A stretch of 63,958 nt of DNA, from NCBI GenBank assembly GCA_017482685.1, contig JAFUMP010000022.1:1-63958 (forward strand), in the 5' to 3' direction. The position numbers and the translations under genes are program-made. The notes under the pieces were generated by a model. The model searched no databases and was not told where the DNA came from. It saw nothing but the letters and a program-made list of their open reading frames with translations. The DNA comes from a bacterium. GTDB lineage: Bacteria > Cyanobacteriota > Vampirovibrionia > Gastranaerophilales > Gastranaerophilaceae. Below are positions 8,288 through 17,286 of this stretch, in pieces. Positions within the stretch are counted from its first letter, which is position 1, and every line of letters begins with the position of its first letter.

Positions 8288-9139
8288 CTAGACCTCACAA
8301 TTAGTTTTTCTTAAATTAAACTCAAGCGCAAGCTTTTGGAATGTCAATGCTTTGTAAAATTTTAAGTCTGCAGAATACTTTGAACTTAATCGCCAACATA
8401 TTTCTTCTAAACTGTCAGTTTTCTCTTTATTAAATCGTGGACAAATTTCATTGTTATAGAAACTTTTAGCAACTTCATAATTACCATAAATTAGTAAATC
8501 ATCCAAAATGTTTATATAAGCTATTTCATTATTTGGGTTTAATTTTATAGCCAATTTATTAATATCATTATGATTTTCAACCCTCGAAAGTATACTAGAA
8601 AGTCCCATTTTATTTTTAAAATGAGCTTCAGTTTCCCTACATTCAGGAATATTATTTATATAAATAAACTCGTTGATTTGATTCTCAATCTGATCTAAAT
8701 ATTTACTCAAATCCAATACCAAAACAAAATCTTCACAATCCTTAGCATAAGACATCATTGTCATACATACCAATGCTCGGTGAATCATTAATATAAATTC
8801 TGTACTCTTATATTCATATAAAATATTATCAATAAGTTCTTGATCAATTGATATAGATTTTAAAAACTTTAAAAACTCTTCTTGAGAATAATCAAAAAAA
8901 TACATAGCTCTAAACATACAAGATAATTTAGGCTCTTTTAAATTGTTGAGGCTTATTTCACTTAATTCAATAAGTTGTTCGGGCTTTCTTTCAAGGTGCC
9001 AAAGCTTTTCTAAACAAACAGCATAACCTCGTTCAACACCCTTATAAAAATAAAAATCTTTAAGTTGTTTATATACATCTATAACATTTTCATTTTTAAC
9101 TATTGCAGCTGCACATTTTAAAAAGAAATCTCTTACCAT
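8288..9139 (-). CDS. Unrecognised all-helical protein, possibly TPR-like, coupled to a glycosyltransferase
   Basis: I do not recognise this 283-residue protein. It appears entirely alpha-helical with repeated amphipathic helices (YFYKGVERGYAVCLEKLW, IKLNPNNEIAYINILDDL). The second of these resembles a tetratricopeptide helix pair, so a protein-interaction or scaffold role is possible. It has no signal peptide or membrane segment and eight scattered cysteines without a metal-site spacing. It is the first gene of a two-gene unit: its TAG stop touches the ATG of the tandem glycosyltransferase, and an AAAGGGAG ribosome site precedes its own ATG. Confidence 0.65.
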   Translation of the reverse strand: MVRDFFLKCAAAIVKNENVIDVYKQLKDFYFYKGVERGYAVCLEKLWHLERKPEQLIELSEISLNNLKEPKLSCMFRAMYFFDYSQEEFLKFLKSISIDQELIDNILYEYKSTEFILMIHRALVCMTMMSYAKDCEDFVLVLDLSKYLDQIENQINEFIYINNIPECRETEAHFKNKMGLSSILSRVENHNDINKLAIKLNPNNEIAYINILDDLLIYGNYEVAKSFYNNEICPRFNKEKTDSLEEICWRLSSKYSADLKFYKALTFQKLALEFNLRKTNCEV

Positions 9140-9317
9140 AAAACTCCCTTTCGATAATATTTTATATAATTGTAAATTATATAGCTATTTTTTTAAACTT
9201 TATTCATATTTTTGGTTGATATTTTATTAAAATAGCCCCAAATATGTTTACAAAAAATACTATATAAGTTAATATTAGTATGTTGTTTAATATTTTGTAA
9301 CAATTTGGCAATTAAAT

Positions 9318-9346
9318 TTGTTTTGAATGTTTATTTAGAATATAAT
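9318..9346 (+). promoter_or_regulatory. Candidate sigma-70 promoter of the TpsB gene
   Basis: TTGTTT and a consensus TATAAT are separated by 17 bases, about 57 bases before the start codon in the intergenic region shared with a divergent gene. Confidence 0.5.
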
Positions 9347-9402
9347 GTCAATTATTACAAAGTACAACCCATTATTATTAACAAATTAGGAATTCGGATA
9401 CT

Positions 9403-11169
9403 ATGAAGAAACAATTTTGCTACTTGCTTGCGATGTTTTTCTTGCTTTCAATAAGTAAGGCTAATGCTGATCCTTTTGCAGGAGGTATAAACGCTAGCGC
9501 AGGCGGTTATGATGCTGGTGCTTTCAATAAAATGGAGCAATCTCAGATTAACAATTATCAACTAGAAAAAAGTTATGTCCAGTCATTAGATCACATAACC
9601 AAAGATGAAAGCATTTATGATGCTTCAATAGAAGAAAATATTGCTCGTGAGGGGATTTTATATAACCCACATTTTTTGTTAGAAAAAATCCAATTTGAAG
9701 GTAATACAAAAATTGATTCTGAAGAGTTAAATAAACTAGCACTAGAAGTTCTAGGAGAAGATATTTTCTTCGATGAACTATTAGAAGTTTGCTCAAAAGT
9801 AACAAGACTTTATCACGAAAAAGGATATATCACATCTTATGCAACAGTTCCACCACAAAGAATCGTAGATGGAGTTGCTGTAATTCATATCGTTGAAAGT
9901 AAAGTTGGCGAAATGAATATCGAAGGCGAAAAATGGACTCGTGAATGGTATTTAAGAAATATCATTATGGGCAAAGCTGGCCTAAGAGAAGGTGATGTAT
10001 TCAATTCAAAAACTCTACAAAGAGCAATGAAAGAAATTAATCGTGAAGATTATGTAAAAGTACAAACTGAAGTTGAACGTGAAGCAACTGGAGAAGAAAA
10101 TACTTCAATAACTCTTAACGTAAGAGATAGATTCCCGCTTAATGCTGGTTTTATGTATGACGATTACGGTCGCTCTTATACTGGCGCACAAAGAGTTTCG
10201 TTCTTACTAGGAATGGATAACTTAACAGGCTTAGGTGATAAAATTTATGGTGGAACAATTCTTTCTTCTGGCGCAACAGGTTGGATGGCTGGATATTCAC
10301 TACCAGTAAGTCCTTATGGAACAAGATTCTCTTTTGATTTTTCTGATTCTCACGTAAGACTTGGTGGTCCATACAGAGGACTTGGTGTTAAAGGTAATGC
10401 TCAAAGCTATTTCTTTAAATTAACTCATCCACTAATTCAAACAGCAAAATCTGACTTATTCTTATATACTGGATATGATTTAGTTAATGCAAATACATCT
10501 TGGAGTCCAGCAGGCGCAAGAAGCTATCTATCCGACTATAGCTTAAATGTATGGCGTTCTGGCTTATACGGTATGACTGATGACGATTATGGTCGTTGGA
10601 TTGGAAATTTAGCAATTGATTTTGGTATGGGTGGTTCTGATAATATGAACTCACAAAGTGATACCACATTTGTTAAATTTGGCGCAAGTGCAACACGTGT
10701 TCAAAGATTATTCTCAAGAAGTATGGGTGTAGTAAGAGTAAGTGGTCAATATTCACCTAATAAACTATTTGCAGCAGAACAAATGCAACTTGGTGGACCT
10801 TACACGCTAAGAGGCTACCAACCTGCTGAGCTAATCGGTGACTATGGCGTATCTGGTACAATTGAATACAGAACACCTATTCCATTTATGGATAGAATGT
10901 GGCCTTGGCTTGATGAAAGAATGAGATTTGCAGTATTCTATGATTGGGGCTTTATTGGAGAAAATGGAAACCAATACAATTATCCACAATCATTCCTACA
11001 CAGCGTAGGCTTCGGTACTTATTTAAGTCTATCAGAATGGTTGACTGCTCAAGTAGGTGTAGGCTTCCCATTCGGTAATGATTACAATGAAAACACTGCA
11101 AGATTCTACTTCTCAATTAACTCAGACTTAGACAGATTAATTCCATTAAGAAATCCTGAGAAGATATAG
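9403..11169 (+). CDS. Two-partner secretion outer-membrane transporter (TpsB/ShlB/FhaC family)
   Basis: The protein has 588 residues with a signal peptide (KKQFCYLLAMFFLLSISKANA). One POTRA_2 domain covers about residues 90-165 (LEKIQFEGNTKIDSEELN, then a VHIVESKVGEM-type strand), with a second, shorter POTRA-like segment after it. A 16-strand-type beta barrel follows from about 235 to the end. The family motif LRGYQPAELIGDYG near residue 470 corresponds to the loop-6 (V/L)RG(Y/F) signature. The family secretes a large beta-helical TpsA partner across the outer membrane. A candidate partner gene lies 385 bases downstream but on the opposite strand, which is not the common operon order. The ribosome site is AGGA. 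Confidence 0.9.
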   Translation: MKKQFCYLLAMFFLLSISKANADPFAGGINASAGGYDAGAFNKMEQSQINNYQLEKSYVQSLDHITKDESIYDASIEENIAREGILYNPHFLLEKIQFEGNTKIDSEELNKLALEVLGEDIFFDELLEVCSKVTRLYHEKGYITSYATVPPQRIVDGVAVIHIVESKVGEMNIEGEKWTREWYLRNIIMGKAGLREGDVFNSKTLQRAMKEINREDYVKVQTEVEREATGEENTSITLNVRDRFPLNAGFMYDDYGRSYTGAQRVSFLLGMDNLTGLGDKIYGGTILSSGATGWMAGYSLPVSPYGTRFSFDFSDSHVRLGGPYRGLGVKGNAQSYFFKLTHPLIQTAKSDLFLYTGYDLVNANTSWSPAGARSYLSDYSLNVWRSGLYGMTDDDYGRWIGNLAIDFGMGGSDNMNSQSDTTFVKFGASATRVQRLFSRSMGVVRVSGQYSPNKLFAAEQMQLGGPYTLRGYQPAELIGDYGVSGTIEYRTPIPFMDRMWPWLDERMRFAVFYDWGFIGENGNQYNYPQSFLHSVGFGTYLSLSEWLTAQVGVGFPFGNDYNENTARFYFSINSDLDRLIPLRNPEKI

Positions 11170-11187
11170 GAAATATAAACTTAAAAT

Positions 11188-11221
11188 AAAATGGGACGAC
11201 TTTAAAAAGTCGTCCCATTTT
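11188..11221 (+). terminator. Terminator of the TpsB gene
   Basis: A stem of 15 or more base pairs (AAAATGGGACGACTT and its complement) with a short loop and a T-rich tail, 18 bases after the stop. Confidence 0.85.
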
Positions 11222-11493
11222 ATTTAGAATTATTTAAACATTACTAAAATTAAATACAATGAAGTTATATATAAAATCAAAAATTTAATATAACACAATT
11301 CTTACGTACTTGTTAGCATAATTAACAAAAAACTAAAGTATAAAAAGTATCTAACTATACAAATCATTAAATCACACTCATCTATAAGGATTCAAAGGAG
11401 AAACCAAAGAGTATTTAAAATACTTTAAACCAATTCAATATTTATTTCTATACAAAACAAAAAAGAAAAGTTAATAATATTATAATTAAAGAA
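11222..11493. other. Intergenic stretch without recognisable gene
   Basis: This is about 270 bases of very AT-rich DNA between the two convergent TPS genes. It contains only very short open frames. One strong ribosome-site-like AAAGGAG at 11394-11400 is not followed by any usable start codon, which could mark a decayed gene. I see no RNA gene or repeat here. Confidence 0.5.
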
Positions 11494-11525
11494 ATAAAAC
11501 CTTAAAACAAGTTTTAAGGTTTTAT
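11494..11525 (-). terminator. Terminator of the TpsA gene
   Basis: A 15-base-pair stem (ATAAAACCTTAAAAC and its exact complement) with a 2-base loop and A/T runs on both sides, about 30 bases beyond the minus-strand stop. Confidence 0.8.
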
Positions 11526-11554
11526 TTTATTTTTAATTTACGATCTTTATTTTC

Positions 11555-13561
11555 TTATTTTGTTGGAGTAAAAGGTCTTACAACAGTTACAGAACCGTCA
11601 ACATTCTTACGAACACCTGTTTCAATTTCTTCATCCAAGTCTGCAGCAAATGCAACTGGAGTCATTACTTGTTGAGCGTCTATTGCTGATGAAACCTCAT
11701 CCCTATTAAGATTTTTTAAGATTTTTTCAGCTTCATCCTTAGTTGGATCTTCAGGATCACTATCTGGTTCAACTGGTGGCACTACAGGACTACCTGGAAC
11801 AACTAAATATGTATTCATTGCAGTTTGTGTTCCTTTATTCCAACCATTTTCACCATTTGCCATATCATAAGTAATTTCAGTATTTCCATCTATAGTAATT
11901 ACTTGAGAATCTCTTATATTTGTATATTTTAGAGTATAATCTCTATTTGGTAATTTTACTGTTAAATTTCTTGTTTCACCACCGACTTTAATTGTATCAG
12001 CTACGGCATTGTCTTTAATAACAATATCTTTATCAGAAGTTAAATAAACCTTGCCAGCATTTATATTATCAATATTCATATTATCATTAGATTTCAAGAA
12101 TGCATAACTTGTATTATCTTGCTCAAATTTTGTAACATTTCCACCAGCTATATTTACATAACCTTTATCACCTACTATGTATCTACCAATAGGTGTATAC
12201 TTTTCCATTACTGTATTTATTAAATAATTTTTATCTTCTAAGCCACCGATGTATTGTTTTGCAGCAAATTCATATTCATTAGCAGTAATAAGCGCTTTTC
12301 CATCTGTGACAATATTTAAGGTATCAGAAGTTAATGCAACTTTGTTTGCAGTTGTATCAACTGTAACAGCAACGCTTCCATCGTGAGCAACAGCATTAAT
12401 ATCACCACCAACATTTAAATGACCTGGTAACAAATCTTTTAAATTATCGTCATAACCACCAATATGAATATTATGAATTGAATCAACATTTAAATTACCA
12501 TCGATATCATTATAACCAACTACGTGAATGAAATGTTTTTGATTGTCATTGGAACCAGTTGTAGTTTTTAAATCAACATTACCTGCAACATTTACAGTAC
12601 CAATTTCTACATAGCCACCAGTATTCGACATTTTTAAGTCACCACCGACTTTAGCTTTTCTTATAAGATTAGCTTGACCATCCGCATTAGATGTAACATT
12701 TCCTGTAACTTCAAAAACTTTACCATTGTTATTATAATTAATACCAACATTACCTTTTGAATCGATATTTAAATCTCCGGCAATTTTACCACCTTCAATA
12801 ATTGTAACAATATCTTCGCCAGATAATACATAAACATCACCATCAATTTCAACAGCTTTAAGCCTTACAGCTGTATGAGTATAATCATTGCTTGTATTAG
12901 GACAAATTAAGAAATTTTGTCCATCTTTAGTAATTAAATTCAAACCTTTTGTAGCACCAATATATCCACCAATTAATTCTACAGAAGGTGCTACTATATT
13001 GAATTCACCACCAATATTAAATTCAGATTTAACCCCATCGCCATCTTTAATAACTATACCATTAGTAGCTGCTTGATTTATGCCTTGGATATCTAAATTA
13101 CCATTTAAATAATTTACAGCTAAAGCTTGTGTTGTTAATTGTAAATCTCCTGCTGTAGTAAACTTCGCACCATCAAACAACATACCATTTGGGTTAGAAA
13201 TAATTAATTTTGAAACACCTTGATTTGAACTAATACTACCGTAAACCTTTGTCATGCCAGAATTAACAGTATTTACTACAGTTAGTCCATTTGCACCGTC
13301 AACAGCATTGAAGTTTAAAGATTCTCCCTTATTGACGTTTAAAGAATCCCAATTTACGTGAGAATTACCATTGAAATTCAATGTAGCAGAGTCTTTTCCC
13401 AAATCTGTACCAAGATAACCACCTTGAGCGCTATTGATAACTGCTCCACCATTTCCTACACCAAGTCCAGTATCACCAGTCATTATTGAAGCTGATACTT
13501 GCATTGATGCGAATACTGTACATAATGCTATTGCTGATAATTTTTTTACGATTTTTTTCAT
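11555..13561 (-). CDS. TpsA exoprotein with filamentous haemagglutinin N-terminal (TPS) domain
   Basis: A 668-residue secreted protein. The signal peptide ends near VSASI. The TPS/FHA N-terminal domain covers about residues 26-180 and includes SNPNGMLFDG, the family's NPNGI/NPNGM signature near residue 124. A long right-handed beta-helix-type region rich in Gly, Asn, Val and Ile follows to about residue 560 (repeating GDLNIDSKGNVGI-like turns). A Pro/Asp/Glu-rich linker (PVVPPVEPDSDPEDP) and a short tail finish the protein. It is small for the family, where adhesins often exceed 1000 residues, and has no recognisable toxin domain. Export by the convergent TpsB at 9403 is an inference from proximity. 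An AAGGA ribosome site precedes the ATG. Confidence 0.88.
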   Translation of the reverse strand: MKKIVKKLSAIALCTVFASMQVSASIMTGDTGLGVGNGGAVINSAQGGYLGTDLGKDSATLNFNGNSHVNWDSLNVNKGESLNFNAVDGANGLTVVNTVNSGMTKVYGSISSNQGVSKLIISNPNGMLFDGAKFTTAGDLQLTTQALAVNYLNGNLDIQGINQAATNGIVIKDGDGVKSEFNIGGEFNIVAPSVELIGGYIGATKGLNLITKDGQNFLICPNTSNDYTHTAVRLKAVEIDGDVYVLSGEDIVTIIEGGKIAGDLNIDSKGNVGINYNNNGKVFEVTGNVTSNADGQANLIRKAKVGGDLKMSNTGGYVEIGTVNVAGNVDLKTTTGSNDNQKHFIHVVGYNDIDGNLNVDSIHNIHIGGYDDNLKDLLPGHLNVGGDINAVAHDGSVAVTVDTTANKVALTSDTLNIVTDGKALITANEYEFAAKQYIGGLEDKNYLINTVMEKYTPIGRYIVGDKGYVNIAGGNVTKFEQDNTSYAFLKSNDNMNIDNINAGKVYLTSDKDIVIKDNAVADTIKVGGETRNLTVKLPNRDYTLKYTNIRDSQVITIDGNTEITYDMANGENGWNKGTQTAMNTYLVVPGSPVVPPVEPDSDPEDPTKDEAEKILKNLNRDEVSSAIDAQQVMTPVAFAADLDEEIETGVRKNVDGSVTVVRPFTPTK

Positions 13562-13668
13562 AAATTCAAATCCTTATTTTTGTTGTACACACAGGATAAT
13601 TTAGTACGTCTTAAAAAGTTAAAATATTTTTGTGATAATTTTCCCTTTTATTGCATTACTAATCATAC

Positions 13669-13710
13669 ACTTAAAAAAGCGTAAATAAAATAAATTGCGC
13701 TTTTTTAAGT
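13669..13710 (-). terminator. Terminator of the SIMPL-domain gene
   Basis: A 13-base-pair stem (ACTTAAAAAAGCG and complement) with a 16-base loop, followed by a T run on the minus strand about 50 bases after the stop. Confidence 0.7.
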
Positions 13711-13761
13711 AAATATTTAACAATTTGTTACAATTATCCCCTAAAGCCCAGTTTTAACGGA

Positions 13762-14502
13762 CTATTTTACAAAAAATGTAGCATTTACATTCGCATTAAT
13801 TTTAATAATTCCATTAGAAATACTAACTCCTGATGTAGTTGCTCCAGCTGCAACATCAGAAATCATGTTTTTTGCCATGTACAAGCGTGGTGTATTGTAT
13901 TCATTTATTCCACAACTAGTTGTTATATTACTAATACCAGAAATCGAACTAGAAAGAGTCTTTGCGATTAAACTTGCTCTTGTTTTAGCTTTTTGTGAAG
14001 CTTCAGATATTAATTCATTACATTGAGATTCATAATCAGAAACAGCAAATGTTAAATTTTCAACATTAGTTGCACCTAATTTTAATGCATTATCAATCAT
14101 TAAGCCAATTTTATCAATAGATTTAGTATGAATAATAACTTTGTTAGAAACTTCATATCTTTCAAAAATCTTTTTTGAATTTTGATATGAATAAATAGGA
14201 TTTGCTTTAAAATCAGATGTTTTTATAAAATCTCCATTTTCTTCATTTATAAAAGTTTTTAACATTGAAAAAACTTCATCAGAGATTTTTTTATTCTCAA
14301 CAGAAGCTATTTGCATAGAATCTTTATGAGAAGTTTGAACAGCAAAAGATATTTCAGCGACATCAGGAGCAACTTCCATATTAGCAGATGAATTAACTGA
14401 TATAATACCCTTTTCAGATTTAAAACTCATAGCACTAGTGCCAAGCAATCCACTCATTGAAAAAACTAATAATAGACTTAAAATTAAACATTTTTTTCTC
14501 AT
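13762..14502 (-). CDS. SIMPL-domain (DUF541) periplasmic protein
   Basis: The 246 residues begin with a signal peptide (KKCLILSLLLVFSMSGLLG), followed by the SIMPL/DUF541 fold: ISVNSSANMEVAPDVAEISF at the start, the SYQNSKKIFERYEVSN segment in the middle and KTRASLIAKTL near residue 170. Proteins of this family (E. coli YggE is one) form oligomeric periplasmic or outer-membrane-associated assemblies and are linked to oxidative-stress tolerance; the molecular function is not settled. It is a single-gene unit with its own terminator and an AGAGGGT ribosome site. It sits head to head with the unknown gene at 14615. Confidence 0.85.
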   Translation of the reverse strand: MRKKCLILSLLLVFSMSGLLGTSAMSFKSEKGIISVNSSANMEVAPDVAEISFAVQTSHKDSMQIASVENKKISDEVFSMLKTFINEENGDFIKTSDFKANPIYSYQNSKKIFERYEVSNKVIIHTKSIDKIGLMIDNALKLGATNVENLTFAVSDYESQCNELISEASQKAKTRASLIAKTLSSSISGISNITTSCGINEYNTPRLYMAKNMISDVAAGATTSGVSISNGIIKINANVNATFFVK

Positions 14503-14614
14503 TTCAACCCTCTTTTTTTAATAATTCTCATACTACAATAATTATAACGAAATTTGCAAAAAAATGTTCAATTTGAGATAATGAATATTATTCTAATTTA
14601 AAAGGGATTGTTTA

Positions 14615-15316
14615 ATGAAAGTTTCACAAGTTAATACTTTAGATTTTAATGTTTTGATGAAGGTTTTATCTTCTAATCAAATAACTGAAACTGAAAAAAC
14701 ACAGTTTGTAAAAAAATACAAACCCGAAATTGAACAAATAATGAAAGTTAAAATCTCAAGTACAGATTTTACGACTTTAATGCAACAACGAGGCCTACGT
14801 AAATTCCGTCCATTAAAAAATTCTTTTACAAAAAGTGGAGATAAGATACTTCTCGCAAAAGCTTTGAATATAAAACCGAGTGAAGTTTCAAAGTATATTA
14901 GAGATACTGCAGATGCTATTCATAATGTAAAAGAATTGCATTCACTTTCAGAAGATAAATTAAAAATACTTAAAACTTATGTTTATAGACACGGCTCAAA
15001 AGATGAATTGGTCACTTTTTTAGATTATGAACTTACTAAATCAAAGAATCGAGTTAAGACTTTATATAAAACCTTAACATACTATTCTGGAGGTGTTGCG
15101 GATTATTTTATAAGACCTATTCATAGAATGGATAATAAGACTTTAATAAAAATTTATAATATTATCTATAAAAATATAAAACAAGATCAAGCTGAAGGAA
15201 ACATATCCGAAGCAGACGGTAAAAAAATCGCAAAATGGACTTTAATTAGAATCTATCAAATTCAAAATAATTCAAAACTAATAAATGCAATAAAAACATA
15301 CAATACTTTAAAATAG
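14615..15316 (+). CDS. Unrecognised basic helical protein
   Basis: I do not recognise this 233-residue protein. It is Lys-rich and predicts as helical throughout, without a signal peptide or clear membrane helix. A stretch LLAKALNIKPSEVSKYI near residue 90 looks like a helix-turn-helix, which hints at DNA or RNA binding, but this is only a resemblance. AAAAGGGATTG before the ATG gives a reasonable ribosome site. It is the only gene in its unit; a 10-bp inverted repeat that could be terminator or operator lies just downstream. Confidence 0.6.
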   Translation: MKVSQVNTLDFNVLMKVLSSNQITETEKTQFVKKYKPEIEQIMKVKISSTDFTTLMQQRGLRKFRPLKNSFTKSGDKILLAKALNIKPSEVSKYIRDTADAIHNVKELHSLSEDKLKILKTYVYRHGSKDELVTFLDYELTKSKNRVKTLYKTLTYYSGGVADYFIRPIHRMDNKTLIKIYNIIYKNIKQDQAEGNISEADGKKIAKWTLIRIYQIQNNSKLINAIKTYNTLK

Positions 15317-15321
15317 TAAGA

Positions 15322-15355
15322 ATTTTTCAAAAAACATTTTGTAACTTTGAAAAAT
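15322..15355. promoter_or_regulatory. 10-bp inverted repeat upstream of the SIS gene
   Basis: ATTTTTCAAA at 15322-15331 and its exact complement at 15346-15355 are separated by 14 bases. The element sits between the end of one gene and 35 bases before the next start. It may be a weak terminator for the first gene or an operator for the second. Confidence 0.4.
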
Positions 15356-15389
15356 ATGCTATGATTTAAAAAAAGTGAGGGCTAAAAAA

Positions 15390-16469
15390 ATGTTTTTCAA
15401 ACCACAAAAAACAAATATGGAAAGAGAAATCTCAGAACAACTTGTTACATTACCGCATATTTTATCAAAATATATCAATGATGAAACAAATGAAATCAAA
15501 TTGGAAATAAAAGAAAAAATAGAAAAAGTAGTACTTGTAGCAAGTGGCTCTTCATATCATTGCGCTCGCTTTGGTGTAGATTTTATTGAAAGATATGCAA
15601 AAGTTGAAGCTCGTGCAATTTATTCAAGCGAATTTTTATATAAAAATATAATACCTAAATCTGAAAACACACTTTATGTTTTTATTACTCAATCAGGAGA
15701 AACAAGTGATACTTTAAAATCTTTAGAATTAGTAAAAAAAGAAACCAACTTACCAACTTTATGTATCACAAATCAAAAAGATTCAAGTATTTGGAATCTT
15801 TCTGATTATAAAATGGCTTGCCATGCCGGCACTGAAAAAGGAATTGCAGCAACAAAATCTTTTACCGCACAAATTTTATGTTTAATGATTTTAACTTTAA
15901 AACTAGCTGAAAAATCAAATATAAATGATCAAAATCTTGAAATAAAACAATCTTTAAAAGATTTACCAAACATAGTCGAAAAAGTTTTTGCTATCCAAGA
16001 TGAAATAAAAAAGTTTGCAAAATTCTTGGCAAAAGAAAAAATAATTGTAATTACTGCTGATGGAAATTCTTATTCAATTGCTAAAGAAGGCGCTTTAAAA
16101 ATAAAAGAAACTTCTTATAAAAACATTTATGCAATGGTTTTGGGTGAATTTATGCACGGCCACGTTGCTGTAATGAATAATAAAGCAACTTTAATATACA
16201 CCTCTGCTGAAAAAATATCAGAACGCTCAATAAATAATATTAATAATATCCAAAAAGATTACTGTCCAACTTTGGTTATTATAGGAAATTCTGATGAAAG
16301 GATTAAAACAGATTTTCATTTTGATATAGAAACAAAAGATGAAGTTCAAAAAATGTTTGCTAATATTCTGATTTTTCAACTTATTGCACTTGAGACTGCT
16401 TTAGAGCTAAATTGTGATGTTGATAACCCAAAAGGGCTTCATAAAATAGTTATCGAAAAATCCGTTTAA
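15390..16469 (+). CDS. Double-SIS-domain sugar-phosphate enzyme, probable glucosamine-6-phosphate deaminase (NagB-II type)
   Basis: This 359-residue protein has two SIS domains. The first carries ASGSSYHCARFG and ITQSGETSDTLKS, the second EGALKIKETSY. It resembles the isomerase half of GlmS (AATKSFTAQ is shared), but the N-terminal Cys glutaminase domain is absent, so it cannot use glutamine. This layout fits NagB-II/GlmD-type deaminases or related sugar-phosphate isomerases; the exact sugar is not decidable here. The ATG at 15390 has GTGAGG upstream, and a GTG five codons earlier is less likely. Its stop codon directly abuts the stop codon of the convergent permease gene. Confidence 0.8.
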   Translation: MFFKPQKTNMEREISEQLVTLPHILSKYINDETNEIKLEIKEKIEKVVLVASGSSYHCARFGVDFIERYAKVEARAIYSSEFLYKNIIPKSENTLYVFITQSGETSDTLKSLELVKKETNLPTLCITNQKDSSIWNLSDYKMACHAGTEKGIAATKSFTAQILCLMILTLKLAEKSNINDQNLEIKQSLKDLPNIVEKVFAIQDEIKKFAKFLAKEKIIVITADGNSYSIAKEGALKIKETSYKNIYAMVLGEFMHGHVAVMNNKATLIYTSAEKISERSINNINNIQKDYCPTLVIIGNSDERIKTDFHFDIETKDEVQKMFANILIFQLIALETALELNCDVDNPKGLHKIVIEKSV

Positions 16470-17273
16470 TTATTCTTTCACAGCGCCTTCTTGGGTATTT
16501 ATAAGATATTTTTTACCAATTAAAAATACAATTATGCTTGGAATTGAACAAATACAAGAACAAGCCATAAGCTCTCCCCAAAGAGTTATTTCTCTAAAAG
16601 AACTTTTAAACACTGTGAGCCCAACGGATAAAGTTCTCATAGAGTCAGTATTTGTGACAATTAATGGCCACATAAAACTATTCCAAGTTGTAACAAAAGT
16701 AAAAATAGCTAAAGTTGCAAGCGCTGGCGTTGCATAAGGTAAAGCTACTTTGTAGAAAGTTTGAAAAGAATTGCAGCCATCGAGTTTTGAAGCGTCTTCT
16801 ACTTCTTGTGAAAAATTCAAGAAATATTGTCTAAGAAGAAAAATACCAAATCCACCAAAAATACCTGGAACAATAAGAGCTTGATATGTGTTAATCCAAT
16901 TTAGCTTACTCATAAGATAAAAAAGAGGTACAATATTGACCTGAGGCGGTATCATCATTGTTAAAACTATTATAAAAAATAACACATTAGAGCCTTTAAA
17001 TTTTAATCTTGCAAAACCATAGCCGGCTAAAGCAGATATTAAGACTTGCCCTATTGTTGTAAACAATGCAACTATTGTGCTGTTATAAAAATATTTTATA
17101 ACAGGTATTGAATGAAATATATTTTTATAAGCGCAAAATGACAAATTAATATTTTTATAATTTATAAAAATACTTTCATCTCCACTTAATGATATTAAAA
17201 ACATTATTAAAAATGGCAATAACATTGAAAGTGCAAGTATCACTAATATTGAATATAAAAAAAACTTTTTCAT
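16470..17273 (-). CDS. Carbohydrate ABC transporter permease (MalG-like, CUT1 family)
   Basis: The 267 residues form six membrane helices. The cytoplasmic EAA loop is clear: EDASKLDGCNSFQTFYKVALP near residue 165, with the LDG core that contacts the ATPase. In this family one MalF-like and one MalG-like permease, a binding protein and an ATPase import sugars. None of the partners is in this window, so the permease is an orphan or its partners are elsewhere. The upstream minus-strand gene is an unrelated flavin reductase 13 bases away. The site before the ATG is weak. The neighbouring SIS sugar-phosphate enzyme suggests amino-sugar use, but this is inference. Confidence 0.85.
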   Translation of the reverse strand: MKKFFLYSILVILALSMLLPFLIMFLISLSGDESIFINYKNINLSFCAYKNIFHSIPVIKYFYNSTIVALFTTIGQVLISALAGYGFARLKFKGSNVLFFIIVLTMMIPPQVNIVPLFYLMSKLNWINTYQALIVPGIFGGFGIFLLRQYFLNFSQEVEDASKLDGCNSFQTFYKVALPYATPALATLAIFTFVTTWNSFMWPLIVTNTDSMRTLSVGLTVFKSSFREITLWGELMACSCICSIPSIIVFLIGKKYLINTQEGAVKE

Positions 17274-17286
17274 TTTAATCCAAAAA

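Noticed and set aside
9548..9805. Antisense frames inside the TpsB, GH13 and ClpC genes
   Set aside because: They mirror strong protein-coding sequence on the other strand, have no ribosome sites, and encode low-quality protein-like strings.
15375..16469. GlmS (glutamine-fructose-6-phosphate transaminase)
   Set aside because: The entire N-terminal glutaminase domain with its catalytic Cys is missing and there is no room for it upstream; a NagB-II-like enzyme fits better.
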